This document shows positions 24,901-36,214 of a DNA stretch of 64,000 nt, one piece after another; the stretch's first letter is position 1, and each line of letters begins with the position of its first letter. Source of the stretch: Calamus simplicifolius (Eukaryota; Streptophyta; Magnoliopsida; Arecales; Arecaceae); the NCBI GenBank assembly GCA_900491605.1, contig UESW01004254.1, positions 634,450 to 698,449 on the forward strand, written 5' to 3'. The notes beneath the pieces are model-generated. The model was not told the origin of the DNA. It worked only from the letters and a program-made list of their open reading frames with translations, and searched no databases. Position numbers and translations under genes: made by a program.

Positions 24901-25390
24901 ATAGAGTAGTCTTATTGAGGCCGAGGTGTTTACAGAGCTGATGAGGCCGGAGCGCTATGGTCGAGTTAGGGGTTATGGAGTTGGAGTCATCCTCACTCAG
25001 TTATCTGAAATGACTAGACATGAACGTGTTGCTGCAGATTCTGCAGATGGTGTTCGCAGACTTGAGCATGAGATTGAGGAGATGCGATGGAGGAGTGCTG
25101 ACGATAGAGCAGTGATGGAGGAGATGCGACGGAGGAGTGCCATCGATAGAGCAGCGATGGATTCTATGAGAGAGCACATTGAGCGGCTTACGTCTATCGT
25201 ACACATGTTTGTTCCACACCAAGTAAATATATATATTATTAAATATATATTCTTATATTATATCAATTATTTATCTAATATATTATAATTGATAGTTAAG
25301 CAAATTAAACTTTTTTAATTATTCTTATAGGCTCCTGGAGCATCAGATCAGAGCGGACAGGGTGATGATCTTCCTCTTACAGATCATTGA
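21904..25390 (+). pseudogene. Transposase_24 (Ptta/En/Spm) gene, second CACTA gene, decayed
   Basis: Seven exon-like blocks with plausible splice sites are readable: 21904-22096, 22180-22424, 22563-22766, from 22852 to about 22943, 24663-24764, 24857-25221 and 25331-25390. Signature stretches are RPMIVRVVWQ, SLLSSFLGSVAWRH, FVLKSLNRKWKEYKEYLK, VPPHQWMELVHYWFSE, SNIGKVARAFLSVPHASGSK and MDEHGRKPGEVEFYRMTHIH. The sixth block encodes a coiled-coil region with a repeated EEMRxRSAxDRA unit. Family members are TNPA-like DNA-binding partners of TNP2. In-frame stops occur in the fourth block (after SYARVR) and the sixth (TAG at about 24902). The 1.7-kb stretch between blocks four and five is intron-like, with no recognised gene. 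Confidence 0.87.
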
Positions 25391-25428
25391 CCTCACCTAC
25401 AAAAATTTTAGATCTTCCATTTTATGTA

Positions 25429-26928
25429 TGTTGACCTAATTATTGATTTTGATGATTAATAAAAGATATGAGTATATTCATTTTGTTACTAATAAATTTA
25501 ACAAGTGTTTCAGGGCTTAAAAATGTTTGATTAATCAAAAGGTATAAAGAATCATGTTTTGAATCAAATGCCAAAGGTATGTTTCAAAATTTAGAGCCTG
25601 GAGTCGACACCTAGAAGGTCTGGAGCCGACCCCATGGCCGATCAAATGCTTTCCTAATTTTTGGCATGGTCTGGAGCCGACACCCAGTGTTTCGGAGCGG
25701 ACACCCAGAGTTTCGGAGCCGACACTTACAGTATCTGGAGCTGACTCCAATGCGGGAACAGAAAGCATGTTTTTTGGACTACCCTGGAGCCGACACTTAC
25801 AGTTTTTCAGAGCCGACTCCCGAATGCGACGAGTTGACACTCAAATTTTTTGGAGCTGACTCCTCAACGAACTTTTACTTTCAATTTTTGGATACTCGAC
25901 TTGGAGCCGACACCTGAAAAGTTGAAGCCGACTCCAACCTATCAGGAATGGATTTTCAAAATGTCAGAATGGCCTCCAATGGTAATATTTTCTCACCTAA
26001 TCTCTAACGGCTACTTTTCTTGTGTGTAGGAGGAATCCAAGAACAGAAATAATGGCTAGTTTTTCACCTAATCTTGGATTAAGAAGAATCTATAAAAGGG
26101 GAGCCCGTTCATTGGAAAAAGATGAGACAAAAAATAGAGAGAAAACAACTTGAAAAATCCAAGAAGTCTTGAGTAAGAAATCAAAGAGGAAAGAGTCAAA
26201 GTTCAAATCCATCAACTCCAGAAAGCTCAAAGAGAAATCCAAGGCATTCAAGTTCAAAATCGGAGGATTTTCCAAAAGAAGAAAAAGAGAACCAAAATCC
26301 CTGTTTTTCCCAACATTTCATCTGTAATCTTTGTGAAGAATCCGAGCTGAGGCCTGATTTAACATCTCAAAGGAGAAGAGAAAAAGAAGAAAAGAAGAAA
26401 AGCTCAAATCAACTCTGCTTCAAACAGGCTTTTCTAACCTTGTTTATTTATATTGAATATTTGCACATTTGAGGAGCTGCTTGTTATTGTAAACACTATT
26501 ATTACTTGTTTTTGCTAGTTCAATCAAGGGGATTAAATTAGAGGAGGTAGTATACCTCGGGTCAAGCTAGATTAGCTTGGGTTTGGGTTTTGTGCTGGTG
26601 AGCCCAAAAAACCAGCTGGGTTCATTGTGATCCCATGGGAAACAATAAGTTTTGAGTTGTGAACTTGTAAAACAACTCGGCTGTAATCTAGTAGATTATA
26701 GTGTGGACCCAAGTGGTACTTGGGAGTGGACGTAGGTGTTGGATACACCGAACCACTATAAAATTCTTATGTTTGCTGTGTTTTGATTCTCTCTCTCTAT
26801 CTCTTTGTTTGTGGTTAATATTTAACATGCACTTAATCTTGTGTATTCCAAAGCCAATCGTTTTAAAAGGTTAAATTTTTAAGAACCCAATTCATCCCCC
26901 TCCTCTTGAGTTGTCATCTGGGCCAACA
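25429..26928 (+). mobile_element. Solo LTR, Sirevirus-like
   Basis: The 1500-bp sequence starts TGTTGACC and ends GGGCCAACA. It is flanked on both sides by ATGTA (25424-25428 and 26929-26933), a 5-bp target duplication. It resembles the LTRs at 27336 and 36215 in layout: a cluster of GGAGTCGAC/GGAGCCGAC motifs (about 25590-25940), a TATA box TATAAAAGGG at 26091, and a terminal CCACTATAAAATTCTTA to TCTTGAGTTGTCATCTGG segment. No internal domain is attached, so it is most simply the product of LTR-LTR recombination. Confidence 0.93.
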
Positions 26929-27164
26929 ATGTATCTTTAAATTTTGTTAAACTTTAACTTGTAACTCTCTTAATTGATTGTAATGAAATTTATATTTGAA
27001 ATTTTAATTTAGATTTTAAGAATGTATGCAATGTGATTTTATGTTTGTTATTATTGCATTGTAGTTTAATATAATAAATTTAATGTAAGCAATGTGATTA
27101 TTAATTGCATTAATTTTAGTTTAATATATAGGTTTAATTTAAATGTTTGTAATTTTAGTTTTTA

Positions 27165-27335
27165 AAAAAAAATTAACGTTGGATATGCCAACGCTATAAA
27201 AAGCATTGGCAAGTTAATAAACCCGACGCTTTAAAAAAGCGTCCGCTAATTACTAAACCTGACACTTTTTAAAGCATCGGCTAATTATGTTGCCGACGCT
27301 TTAAAAAGCATCGGCAAGTTAATAAACCCAACGCT
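27165..27335 (+). repeat. CACTA right subterminal repeats, part 1
   Basis: Repeated imperfect palindromes of the form GCCGACGCTTTAAAAAGC lie in tandem, each followed by a short AT spacer such as AAGTTAATAAACCC. Such subterminal repeats are the known binding sites of the TNPA-type protein in En/Spm elements. The array is cut at 27335 by the Sirevirus and resumes at 37664. Confidence 0.85.
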
Positions 27336-28777
27336 TGTTGACCCAATTGATGATTTTGATGATTAACAAAACTATTTGAGTATAACAATTGAAGGCTCTA
27401 ATGATTTTGATTAAGTTTTTCAGATTATAAGTCAATTAAATGATCAAAATCAGGAGTTAAATCTTGTTCTGGATCGAATCTAATGTCTAGGTAAGATTGC
27501 AGACATTAGAGTCAACTCCGAGAATCACAGAGCCGACTCCAGTATCTGGCATGGAAGTTAGAGTCGACTCCGAGACTGTTAGAGCCGACTCTCACAGAAG
27601 AAACAGAACGTTGATTTTTCTGGCCCCGACTTAGAGTCGACTCCGGGTCTGTTAGAGTCGACTCCAGAAAAGTTTCTTGTCGACCCCAGAAAAGTCAGAG
27701 ACGACTCCAGAAATAACGGATTAAAGTGTTTCGAGTTAGAGCCGACTCCAGAAAAGTTAGAGTCGACTCCAATCCACCTGGAACGAAAAATCAAATTGCC
27801 AGATCAGCTCTAACGGTAATATTTCTATTTTACTTTATTTCTAACGGATATATTTTGTTGCAAGGTACACTCCAACGGAAAGTTTTCTTCCAAAAATGGC
27901 TTGAAAGAAATCTATAAAAAGGGAAGACTATCATTCAAAACACAAGAACGAGAAGAAATGGAAAAACATAGAGGAAAAATGGAAATAGAGAAATCCCAAT
28001 CCAAAAATCCAAAAAGAGAGAGCCTGAATCTCAAGAGAAAAACCTTCTAGCTCAAATCCACTCCACTCCAAAAAGCTCAAGAGGAATCTAAGGCACTCAA
28101 ATCAAAGTTTTGGTGGATTTCCCAAATTGAAGAAAGAGGATCAGTTTCTTGCTTTTCAATCCTTCTCAACTGCTTCAACTGTGAAGAATCGGAGCTGAGG
28201 CTTGATTCAATATAGCAAGGAGAAGAAGAAAAGAAGAAAAGCTCAAAAGCCAACCAACTACAAATCAGGATTTTCTAAACCTTGTTCATTTATTTGATTA
28301 TTTGCTCATTGAGGAGCTGTGTATTTGAAAAAACATTATTTCTTTTGTTTGTGTCTAGTTCAATCTGGGGGATTGAACTAGTGGAGGTAGTCTTACCTCG
28401 GTACAAGCTTGGTATAGCTTGTGTTAGGGTTTTTGTGCTGGTGAGCCTGGAAAACCGGCTGGGTTCGTTGTGATCCCAGGAAAACAACAAGTTTGAGTTG
28501 TGAGCTTGTAAAACAACTCAGCTGTAATCAAGAAAGATTATAGTGTGGACCCAAGTGAATCTTGGGAGTGGACGTAGGTGTTGGATACACCGAACCACTA
28601 TAAAATCTTTGTGTTTGCCGTGTCTCCTTTATCTCTATCTCTATCTTATTGATTGTATTTTATTTTTGCATCTGCATTTACTTTTACTCACACTAAGCAA
28701 ACAAATATTTTAAAAGGTTTAAATTTTTTAAAGAACCCAATTCACCCCCCCCTCTTGGGTTGTCATCTGGGCCAACA
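27336..28777 (+). repeat. 5' LTR of Sirevirus A
   Basis: Starts TGTTGACCCAATTGATG and ends GGGCCAACA. It holds a cluster of GAGTCGACTC-type motifs (27505-27775), a TATA box (TATAAAAA, 27913-27920) and a GT-rich 3' part. It matches the 3' LTR 36215-37663 nearly base for base. Confidence 0.95.
27505..27775 (+). promoter_or_regulatory. Cluster of GAGTCGACTC motifs upstream of the LTR TATA box
   Basis: About ten copies or near-copies of the self-complementary 10-mer GAGTCGACTC, or its variants GAGCCGACTC and GAGTCAACTC, are spaced 10-40 bp apart. They end about 140 bp before the TATA box at 27913. The position in U3 suggests enhancer elements; that role is inference. The same cluster is in the 3' LTR at 36385-36660. 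Confidence 0.7.
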
Positions 28778-28779
28778 AT

Positions 28780-28791
28780 TGGTATCAGAGC
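28780..28791 (+). promoter_or_regulatory. Primer-binding site of Sirevirus A
   Basis: TGGTATCAGAGC, complementary to the 3' end of plant initiator-methionine tRNA, starts two bases after the LTR end. It is the usual primer site of plant Copia elements. Confidence 0.92.
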
Positions 28792-28838
28792 TAGTGCTCA
28801 TTAGATTTTGATCACACGATCAAGAGCTAAAGATCCAA

Positions 28839-30493
28839 ATGGCAGCTCAAGTTGGATCATTTGCTGAAGGTCATTCTACGAATAGACCTCCACTGTTTAA
28901 TGGTTCAAATTATTCATATTGGAAAGCTAGAATGAGGATATTCATTCAAGCTTCTGACTATGAACTATGGGGTGTTATAATTAATGGACCTAGTACACCC
29001 ACACATGTTATTGATGGCACTATTGTTCCTAAGCCCGAAAGGGACTGGAATGATAATGATAGGAAGATGGCACAACTTAACGCTAAAGCCATGAATGTTT
29101 TATATTGCTCCTTAGACGCTAATGAATTTAATAGAATCTCCACTTGTAATTCCGCAAAGAAGATTTGGGATAGATTAGAGGTTACCCATGAGGGTACCAA
29201 CCAAGTAAAAGAATCTAAAATTAATATTCTTGTTCATAAATATGAGTTATTTAGCATGGAACAATCTGAAACCATTGCATGCATGTATACTAGATTTACA
29301 GATATTGTAAATGGTTTAAAAAGTCTTGGTAAGACATATACTAACTCAGAACTTGTTCGAAAAATTCTTAGGTCACTACCAAGATCATGGGAAGCCAAAA
29401 TGACAGCAATCCAAGAAGCAAAGGACCTCAACACTCTGCCCTTAGAGGAGCTTCTAGGATCACTTATGACCCATGAGTTGACAATGAAGCAGCACGTTGA
29501 GGAGGACACAAAGAAGAAGAAAGTAATTGCCCTCAAAGCTGCAAAAGAAGAAGAGAGCAGCAGCGATGATGATGATGATGATGAAGAGACTGCTCTCTTA
29601 GCTAAAAAGTTTAAAAGATTCATGAGGAGAAAGAAACCCTTCCACAAAAAGAAATTTGGAGCAAAGTGGGAAGGAGAAAAGGATAAGAACAAGGACAAGG
29701 ACAAAGAAAAAGAGAAAGACCCCTTGACTTGCTATGAGTGTAATAAACCGGGGCACTTAGGAATGAATGTCCTAAATTAAAGAAAGCCTACAAAAAAAAA
29801 GAAGGCTTATGTGGCGACTTGGAGTGATAGCGAAGAATCTTCTTCCGAAGAAGAAGAACAAAAGGAAGTCGCAAATGTATGTTTTATGGCGGACGACAAC
29901 GATGAGGTAAGTTCCGATAACCCTTGCGATGAGTTTGCATTTGATGAATTATTTGATGCTTTTAATGAACTTGTCGGCGATTTCAAGGTTTTGAAAAAGA
30001 AATACAAGCTTTTGAAAAATGAAAATTCAACTTTCATTAAAGAAAAGGAAGATCTTAATAATGAAGTTAAGAAACTTAAATCTGAAAATGAAATTTTGGT
30101 AAAAGAAAAAGAATTAATTTCCAATGAAAATGATAAACTAAGGAAAGAGGTTGAAAAATATAAGAACATAGTTGATAAGTTTACCTTAAGCTCAACTAAA
30201 TTGGACATGTTATTAAATAGTCAAAAAGCAGTTTTTGACAAAGCCGGATTAGGGTATAACACTTTAGAAAACAAAAATCACTGAAAAATATTTTTGTGCG
30301 TGCTGGCCAAAGTAATTTTACATGCTTTAAATGTAATCAAAAAGGACATAAATCTTATGAATGTAAAATTCTAAAACCTAATAAAAACTTAAATATTAAA
30401 GGAAAGAAAATATGGGTTCCAAAAGGAACAGTTTTTATTGCTACTAACCATGAAGGACCCAAGAAAGCTTGGGTACCTAAACATAAGACTTGA
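28839..30493 (+). pseudogene. Sirevirus A gag, frameshifted
   Basis: The capsid-like part starts at MAAQVGSFAEG and runs to a first zinc knuckle (CYECNKPGH, about residue 300). It includes the UBN2-type gag core (YWKARMRIFIQ, KIWDRLEVTHEGT, LVRKILRSLPRSWEAK) and an acidic D/E-rich stretch followed by a lysine-rich one. A frame change within the first knuckle ends this frame at 29780. The rest (29811-30284) is an acidic segment and a long heptad-like coiled coil, then after another frame change comes a second knuckle (CFKCNQKGHKSYEC, about 30309). The product would form the virus-like particle and package RNA. As it stands it is broken. Confidence 0.92.
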
Positions 30494-33400
30494 TCATCTT
30501 TGCAGGAGTGTCTTGCGGCCAAAAGATCAAAGCGAAAGTGGTATCTTGATAGCGGCTGCTCAAGGCACATGACGGGTGACAAAGATCAATTCATCACCCT
30601 CGAAAGCAAAAGAGGAGGAGTAGTTACATTTGGGGACAATGGCAAAGGCCAAATCTTGGGGTTTGGTAACATTCAAATAACTCCCTCCACACATATTGAA
30701 AATGTCTTATATGTTGATGGTTTGAAACATAATTTAATTAGCATTAGTCAATTATGTGACAAAGGTTTTAAAGTATCATTTGAATCTTCTATATGCACTG
30801 TTGCTAATCCCATTGATAATAGCATTGTTTTTATTGGAAATAGAAATGGCAATGTATACTTGATTGACTTAGACAATTTGTCTACTAATAATCATTGCTT
30901 AGTTGCTAATAATGCTAATATGAATGAGATTGGTTGGTTGTGGCATCGAAGATTAGGTCACGCAAGCACACACCTGATTTCAAAACTAATTAGAATGGAT
31001 TTAGTAAAAGGACTACCTAAAATAGATTTTGAAAATAACAAAATATGTGATGCATGTCAGTTTGGAAAACAAACGAGAAGTTCTTTTAAATCTAAAAATG
31101 TTGTTTCAACTTCTAGGCCATTAGAGCTACTTCACATGGACCTTTTTGGACCAACTAGAACCACAAGTCTAGGAGGAAAGAAATATGGTCTTGTGATAGT
31201 AGATGATTACTCTAGATTCACTTGGGTAATGTTTTTAGCTCACAAAGATGAGACTTTCTCGATATTCCTGAAATTCTTCAAGAAAGTAACAAATGAGAAA
31301 AACACTACCATAGTGTCTCTAAGAAGTGATCATGGAACTGAATTTGAAAATCACTTATTTGAAAGTTTTTGCAATGAAAATGGTATTAATCATAATTTTT
31401 CTGCACCAAGAACCCCTCAACAAAATGGAGTAGTTGAAAGGAAAAATAGAACTCTAGAAGACATGGCCCGTACCATGCTATGTGAAAGTAAACTCCCGAA
31501 ATACTTTTGGGCGGAAGCTATTAACACAGCATGTTACATCCTAAATAGAGCATTAATAAGACCTATTTTAAAGAAAACACCTTATGAATTATGGCATGAT
31601 AGAAAACCCAACATTAAATATTTTCATGCATTTGGTTGTAAATGTTTTATTCATAATAATGGTAAAAATAACTTAGGTAAATTTGATGCAAAATCTGATG
31701 AAGGAATATTCTTAGGTTATTCAACAACTAGTAAAGCATATAGAGTGTTCAATAAAGGAAGTTTAATTGTTGAAGAATCTATTCATGTAGTTTTTGATGA
31801 ATCTTTAGCATCTAGTTCCAAAAGGATTGATGATGAGGAAGATACAAACATTCTTGAAAACAATCTTGAAAAACTTAATATTGATGTATCTTCAGATCAT
31901 GAACAAGAAGCTAAAGATAATGATTCGCCTAATGCTGATGTTATTAATACTAATCATAATGATGTAGATCTACCTAAGAGATTGGAGATACGCTTATAGT
32001 CATCCCAAGGAATTGATTATAGGTGATCCATCTCAAGGAATAAGAACTAGATCATCTATGAGAAATATTAGTAATCACCTTGCATTTGTTTCTCAAATTG
32101 AACCTAAAACCATTGAAGAAGCTGAAAAAGATAATAATTGGATGTTAGCTATGCAAGAAGAATTAAACCAATTCACTAGAAATAATGTATGGACATTAGT
32201 GGAAAGACCTAAAGATCATTCTGTTATAGGATCAAAATGGTTTTTAGAAATAAACTAGATGAAAATGGCATAGTAATTAGAAACAAAGCTAGATTAGTTG
32301 CAAAAGGATATAATCAAGAAGAAGGTATTGATTTTGATGAAACCTTTGCACCTGTAGCTAGATTAGAAGCCATTAGGCTATTACTTGCATTTGCATGTCA
32401 CATGAACTTTAATTTATTTCAAATGGATGTCAAAAGTGCATTTTTAAATGGATTAATAAATGAAGAAGTATTTGTTGAACAACCACCGGGATTTGAAGAT
32501 CATGAATTTCCAAATCACGTTTTTAAATTGCACAAAGCTTTATATGGTTTGAAACAAGCACCTAGAGCTTGGTATGATAGACTAAGTAAATTTTTAATTG
32601 AAAATGATTTTACAAGAGGAAATGTTGATAAAACATTTTTTGAAAAGAAAAGATAAAGATTTACTTGTAGTTCAAATTTATGTTGATGACATTGTATTTG
32701 GTGCTACTAACAATCTTCTATGTCAAGAGTTTGCTAAGTTAATGCAGGGAGAATTTGAAATGAGCATGATGGGAGAACTCAATTTCTTCCTTGGACTCCA
32801 AATCAAACAAAGCAAAGAGGGAATCTTTATCAACCAAACAAAGTACACAAGAGAAATTCTAAAGAAGTTTGGTATGGAATCAATCAAACCCCTCGGAACA
32901 CCAATGAGTCCTTCATGCAAGCTGGACAAAGATGAAGAAGGTAAGAAGGTTGATCAAAAATATTATCGAGGTATAATCGGATCCCTACTTTACTTAACTG
33001 CAAGTAGACCAGACATAATGTTTGCTGTTTGCTTATGTGCTAGATTTCAGTCTGAACCTAAAGAATCACATTTAATTGCTGTTAAAAGAATTCTTAGATA
33101 CCTTAGTGGAACAAAAAATGTAGGTTTATGGTATTCTAGAGACTCAACATTAAATCTGATTGCTTATTCTGATTCTGATTATGCTGGATGTAAGTTAGAT
33201 AGAAAAAGCACAAGTGGTGCATGCCAATTTTTAGGAAGTAACTTAATCTCATGGTTTAGCAAAAAGCAAAATTCGGTTGCATTATCTACTGCTGAAGCAG
33301 AATATGTTGCAGCTGGAAGTTGCTGTGCTCAAATCCTATGGATTAAGAGACAACTTGAAGACTATGGTATCACACTTGATAAGACACCTATAAGATGTGA

Positions 33401-33626
33401 TAATACAAGTGCAATCAATCTAACTAAAAATCCAATTCAACACTCAAGAACAAAGCATATTGAAATTAGATATCACTTTATAAGAGAACATGTTGCCAAT
33501 AATGAAATTTGTCTTGATTATGTGAATACTGAAGAACAATTGGCAGATATATTTACAAAACCCTTAAGTGAAGAGAGATTTTGTTATCTTAGAGGAGAAT
33601 TAGGAGTTTGTGATCCTTTGGAATAA
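30494..33626 (+). pseudogene. Sirevirus A pol (protease, integrase, RT, RNase H), frameshifted
   Basis: Open from about 30500 in the same frame as gag, after the gag TGA and a short linker. Protease: WYLDSGCSRHMTG. Pre-integrase zinc region: WHRRLGHAS with CDACQFGK. Integrase core: HMDLFGP, SDHGTEFEN and PQQNGVVERKNRTL, the catalytic D, D and E. RT: FAPVARLEAIRLLLAFA and YVDDIVFG. RNase H: YSDSDYAGCKLDRKSTSG and STAEAEYVAAGS. Frame changes lie near 31980, 32240 and 32640. All catalytic motifs survive, which fits a young insertion. Confidence 0.94.
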
Positions 33627-33817
33627 TTTTCTGAAACTCTTAAGGACAACTATCTAGATTTCATCAATTTCTTGAAAAATCTCGATATCAATAAGGAAAT
33701 CTATCTAGATCTTGATTCATTGTTTCCCCAATTGCTAAGGAACATTTATCTAGAGTTTGATGATTAATTGAATAGTTTCAGATCCTTGAAACTTGATTTT
33801 TTATCTCTGAAACTGTT

Positions 33818-34015
33818 AGAGTCGACTCTAACAGTTTGTGGAGTCGACACCTTAGTTTTTGATGTTCTGTCTAAGCAATTAGAGCCGACTCCAGCTTTCG
33901 TAGAGCCGACTCTAATTCGAGCGCTGACAGACTTTCTGGTTCGGAGCCGACACCCAGTTTTCGGGAGTCGACTCTAGGTCGAACTAGGTCAAAAATAAAA
34001 AGGCGGAGTCGACCC
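33818..34015 (+). promoter_or_regulatory. Internal cluster of GAGTCGACTC motifs before the env-like gene
   Basis: At least seven copies or variants (GAGTCGACTC, GAGTCGACAC, GAGCCGACTC, GAGTCGACCC) occupy the gap between the end of pol and the env-like ATG at 34120. The motif is the one clustered in the LTR U3. No clear TATA box follows. A regulatory role for the downstream gene is inference. Confidence 0.65.
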
Positions 34016-34119
34016 CAAATCATTTTATCCATCTCCCAAAACCTCTCCAAGGAGTTCCAAAGCCTTTCCAACCTCCCCAATCTTCTCAAAACCTTTGATT
34101 AAACATTCCAATCTTCTCA

Positions 34120-35530
34120 ATGGCACCCAAGAGGCGCGGTTTCGTCGGAGGAGCGTCCGTTCCCATGAGGCGTCGCACGATTCGGAGGCAACCCTCGCCA
34201 TCCTCCTCTTCGGCCACTCAAGAAGATTCCCCTCCTTCACCCTCTTCAACCAAAGTAGATCACTAGCCGGTAAGACTATTACAACTGGAAGGAAGGTCAA
34301 TTTTGATTTCTTTGAGTCGGAGGGCTTTTCAATAGGAAGATGTTTGAAAGAAATGGGGTGGGAAAAGATTTGTTCATTAGATATCCCCACTTATCCTGCC
34401 TAGTCAGAGAATTTTACAATGATTTGAGTAGAGGAGAAGGTGGTTTAGTCAGTATTGTAAGAGGAACTAGAGTTACAATAACCGCTGAAATCCTTAAAAA
34501 TTTATTGGAAATGCCCACAATTGGTATTATGGAATATCAGCATGATGATAGAAGTGGCGCATTGTCAAGAATGTTAGGGAGGAATGTAACCGAGTTTGAG
34601 GAAATCCTTGCAAATCAATTAAATCTGGAGCTCAGGTTACTACACAACATATGTGGAAGAATTTTATTTCCCAAAATTGGTAGATTTGAGTACGTCTCGG
34701 AGCGAGACATTCTTTTGATGGATTGTATAATAACTGGAAAGCCAGTCAACCTAGCTGGCATGATGATTGGTTATATGGCAGAGGCTGCTACAAAGAAAAG
34801 ATCTACACTGCCATATGGTATGGTTCTGACATTAATCTTTAGAAGCCAAGGTGTGCTTATTATGGATAATGAACCCCTAAGGAATTAAGGCACACTGACT
34901 ATTATAGTATTTCTACTATTCATCGGATGGGCTTCAAGAAGTTAAATGGTATATGGATGAAAGGAGGACGGGAAGAAAGAGCTGAGAGAGATAGAGCTGA
35001 AGAGGCCAGAGTAGAAGATATCCCTGGACCATCCACTGCGGGACCATCAGTCCTGATCCATTTATTGCGGGACCATCTACAGCTGGACCTTCAGAGGCCG
35101 GACCGAGCACAGTTCCCTCTCCTCCACATCAGTCTGTTACTACTTCTGGAGATTCTCTGATGAGCAGATTGGTCAGTTGAGAGCCTTGCTTGCTGAATAT
35201 GACAGTCAGAGATCTCATGAGATTAATCAATTAAAAGAAGACTTCAATCAGCTAAAAGAAGAACTTAACTCGAGACTTGACATGATTTCCTTTTCCATAA
35301 GCAATTCTGTTGAATCCTTTGGTGCTGAACTTCACAAAATCTTTGAAAGGATGGAAGGCATTGCTGATGGCTCGGGATCTTATGTTCATGCAACTGGTCA
35401 ACTGAAGAAGGACATTGACCTTGCAGTCTCACAGATTGAAGCTTGTCTTGAAAATTTTAAGAAATCTCAAAAAGATGATGTAATGGAAATCATAGGTCAC
35501 TTGAAGAAAATTGTATTCAAACATATCTGA
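34120..35530 (+). pseudogene. Sirevirus A env-like ORF3, frameshifted
   Basis: A start at MAPKRRGFVGGASVPMRRR gives a very basic N-terminus and a serine/proline-rich stretch that stops near 34266. Continuations in other frames read ITTGRKVNFDFFESEGFS, then LVREFYNDLSRGEGGLVSIV through YVSERDILLMDCIITG (about 34340-34888). This resembles the putative plant transposon protein domain (Transposase_32-like) seen in plant env-like genes. The C-terminal part (35177-35530) is predicted coiled coil (HEINQLKEDFNQLKEELNSR). No membrane segment is obvious. The function of these proteins is not established. At least three frame breaks are present. Confidence 0.8.
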
Positions 35531-36214
35531 CTTTGATTTTGATTTTGATACTCTTTTGTATCTTAGGTTTACTTTATTCTGATAGTTTGTATTTAGGAAT
35601 TTTGAGTATCTAATGTATCTCACTTTGGAATGTATTTGAATCAACTTATGTAATGTTTCTTACTTATGTAATGCAATTACACATTTTCAAATCTGTCTAT
35701 GATTGACTGCTTGAATCCCTATGTCTTATTGAACCTACAATTTTTCTCTATAACTTTCTTTATCTAATACTCTCCTTATTGCTGATAACAAAAAAGGGGG
35801 AGAGATGGTTGAATATGCAAAAAAAAAAAGACTTGAAAATTGTTATGAGAGATGGTTGAATATGCAAAAAGAAAGAAAGAAAGGGGGAGAAATGATTGTT
35901 TATGTAAAAAGAAAGTGACTTGTAATTTTAATCAGTTCAATTAAAATTCGATTTTTATATATAGGGGGAGCTATTCAATGCAGGGGGAGCTTAACAATAA
36001 GCTTAATTGCAATTTTCTGTACATTTAGTTTAAATGTTCATAATTGATGGCTTATATAGAACTCATGCATAATTTTAAAAGTTCACTTTGAATATTGGCA
36101 TCAAATCCTTCATTAAAAATATTTTAAGCTTTAAAATGACTATAATCTTTAGTTCGAATGAATTTTTTGAATGCATATACTCAAAGTTTTTGTTATCATC
36201 AAAAAGGGGGAGAT
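35531..36214 (+). promoter_or_regulatory. Multiple polypurine tracts before the 3' LTR of Sirevirus A
   Basis: Non-coding region with repeated GGGGGAG cores at about 35797, 35883, 35964, 35983 and 36206. The last, AAAAAGGGGGAGAT at 36201-36214, directly abuts the LTR and should prime plus-strand synthesis. Multiple polypurine-like tracts are known for Sireviruses. Confidence 0.85.

Noticed and set aside
29234..29704. 156-codon minus-strand frame rich in Ser, Leu and Phe
   Set aside because: It lies antisense to the gag of Sirevirus A; its composition is the complement of the Lys/Glu-rich coding strand.
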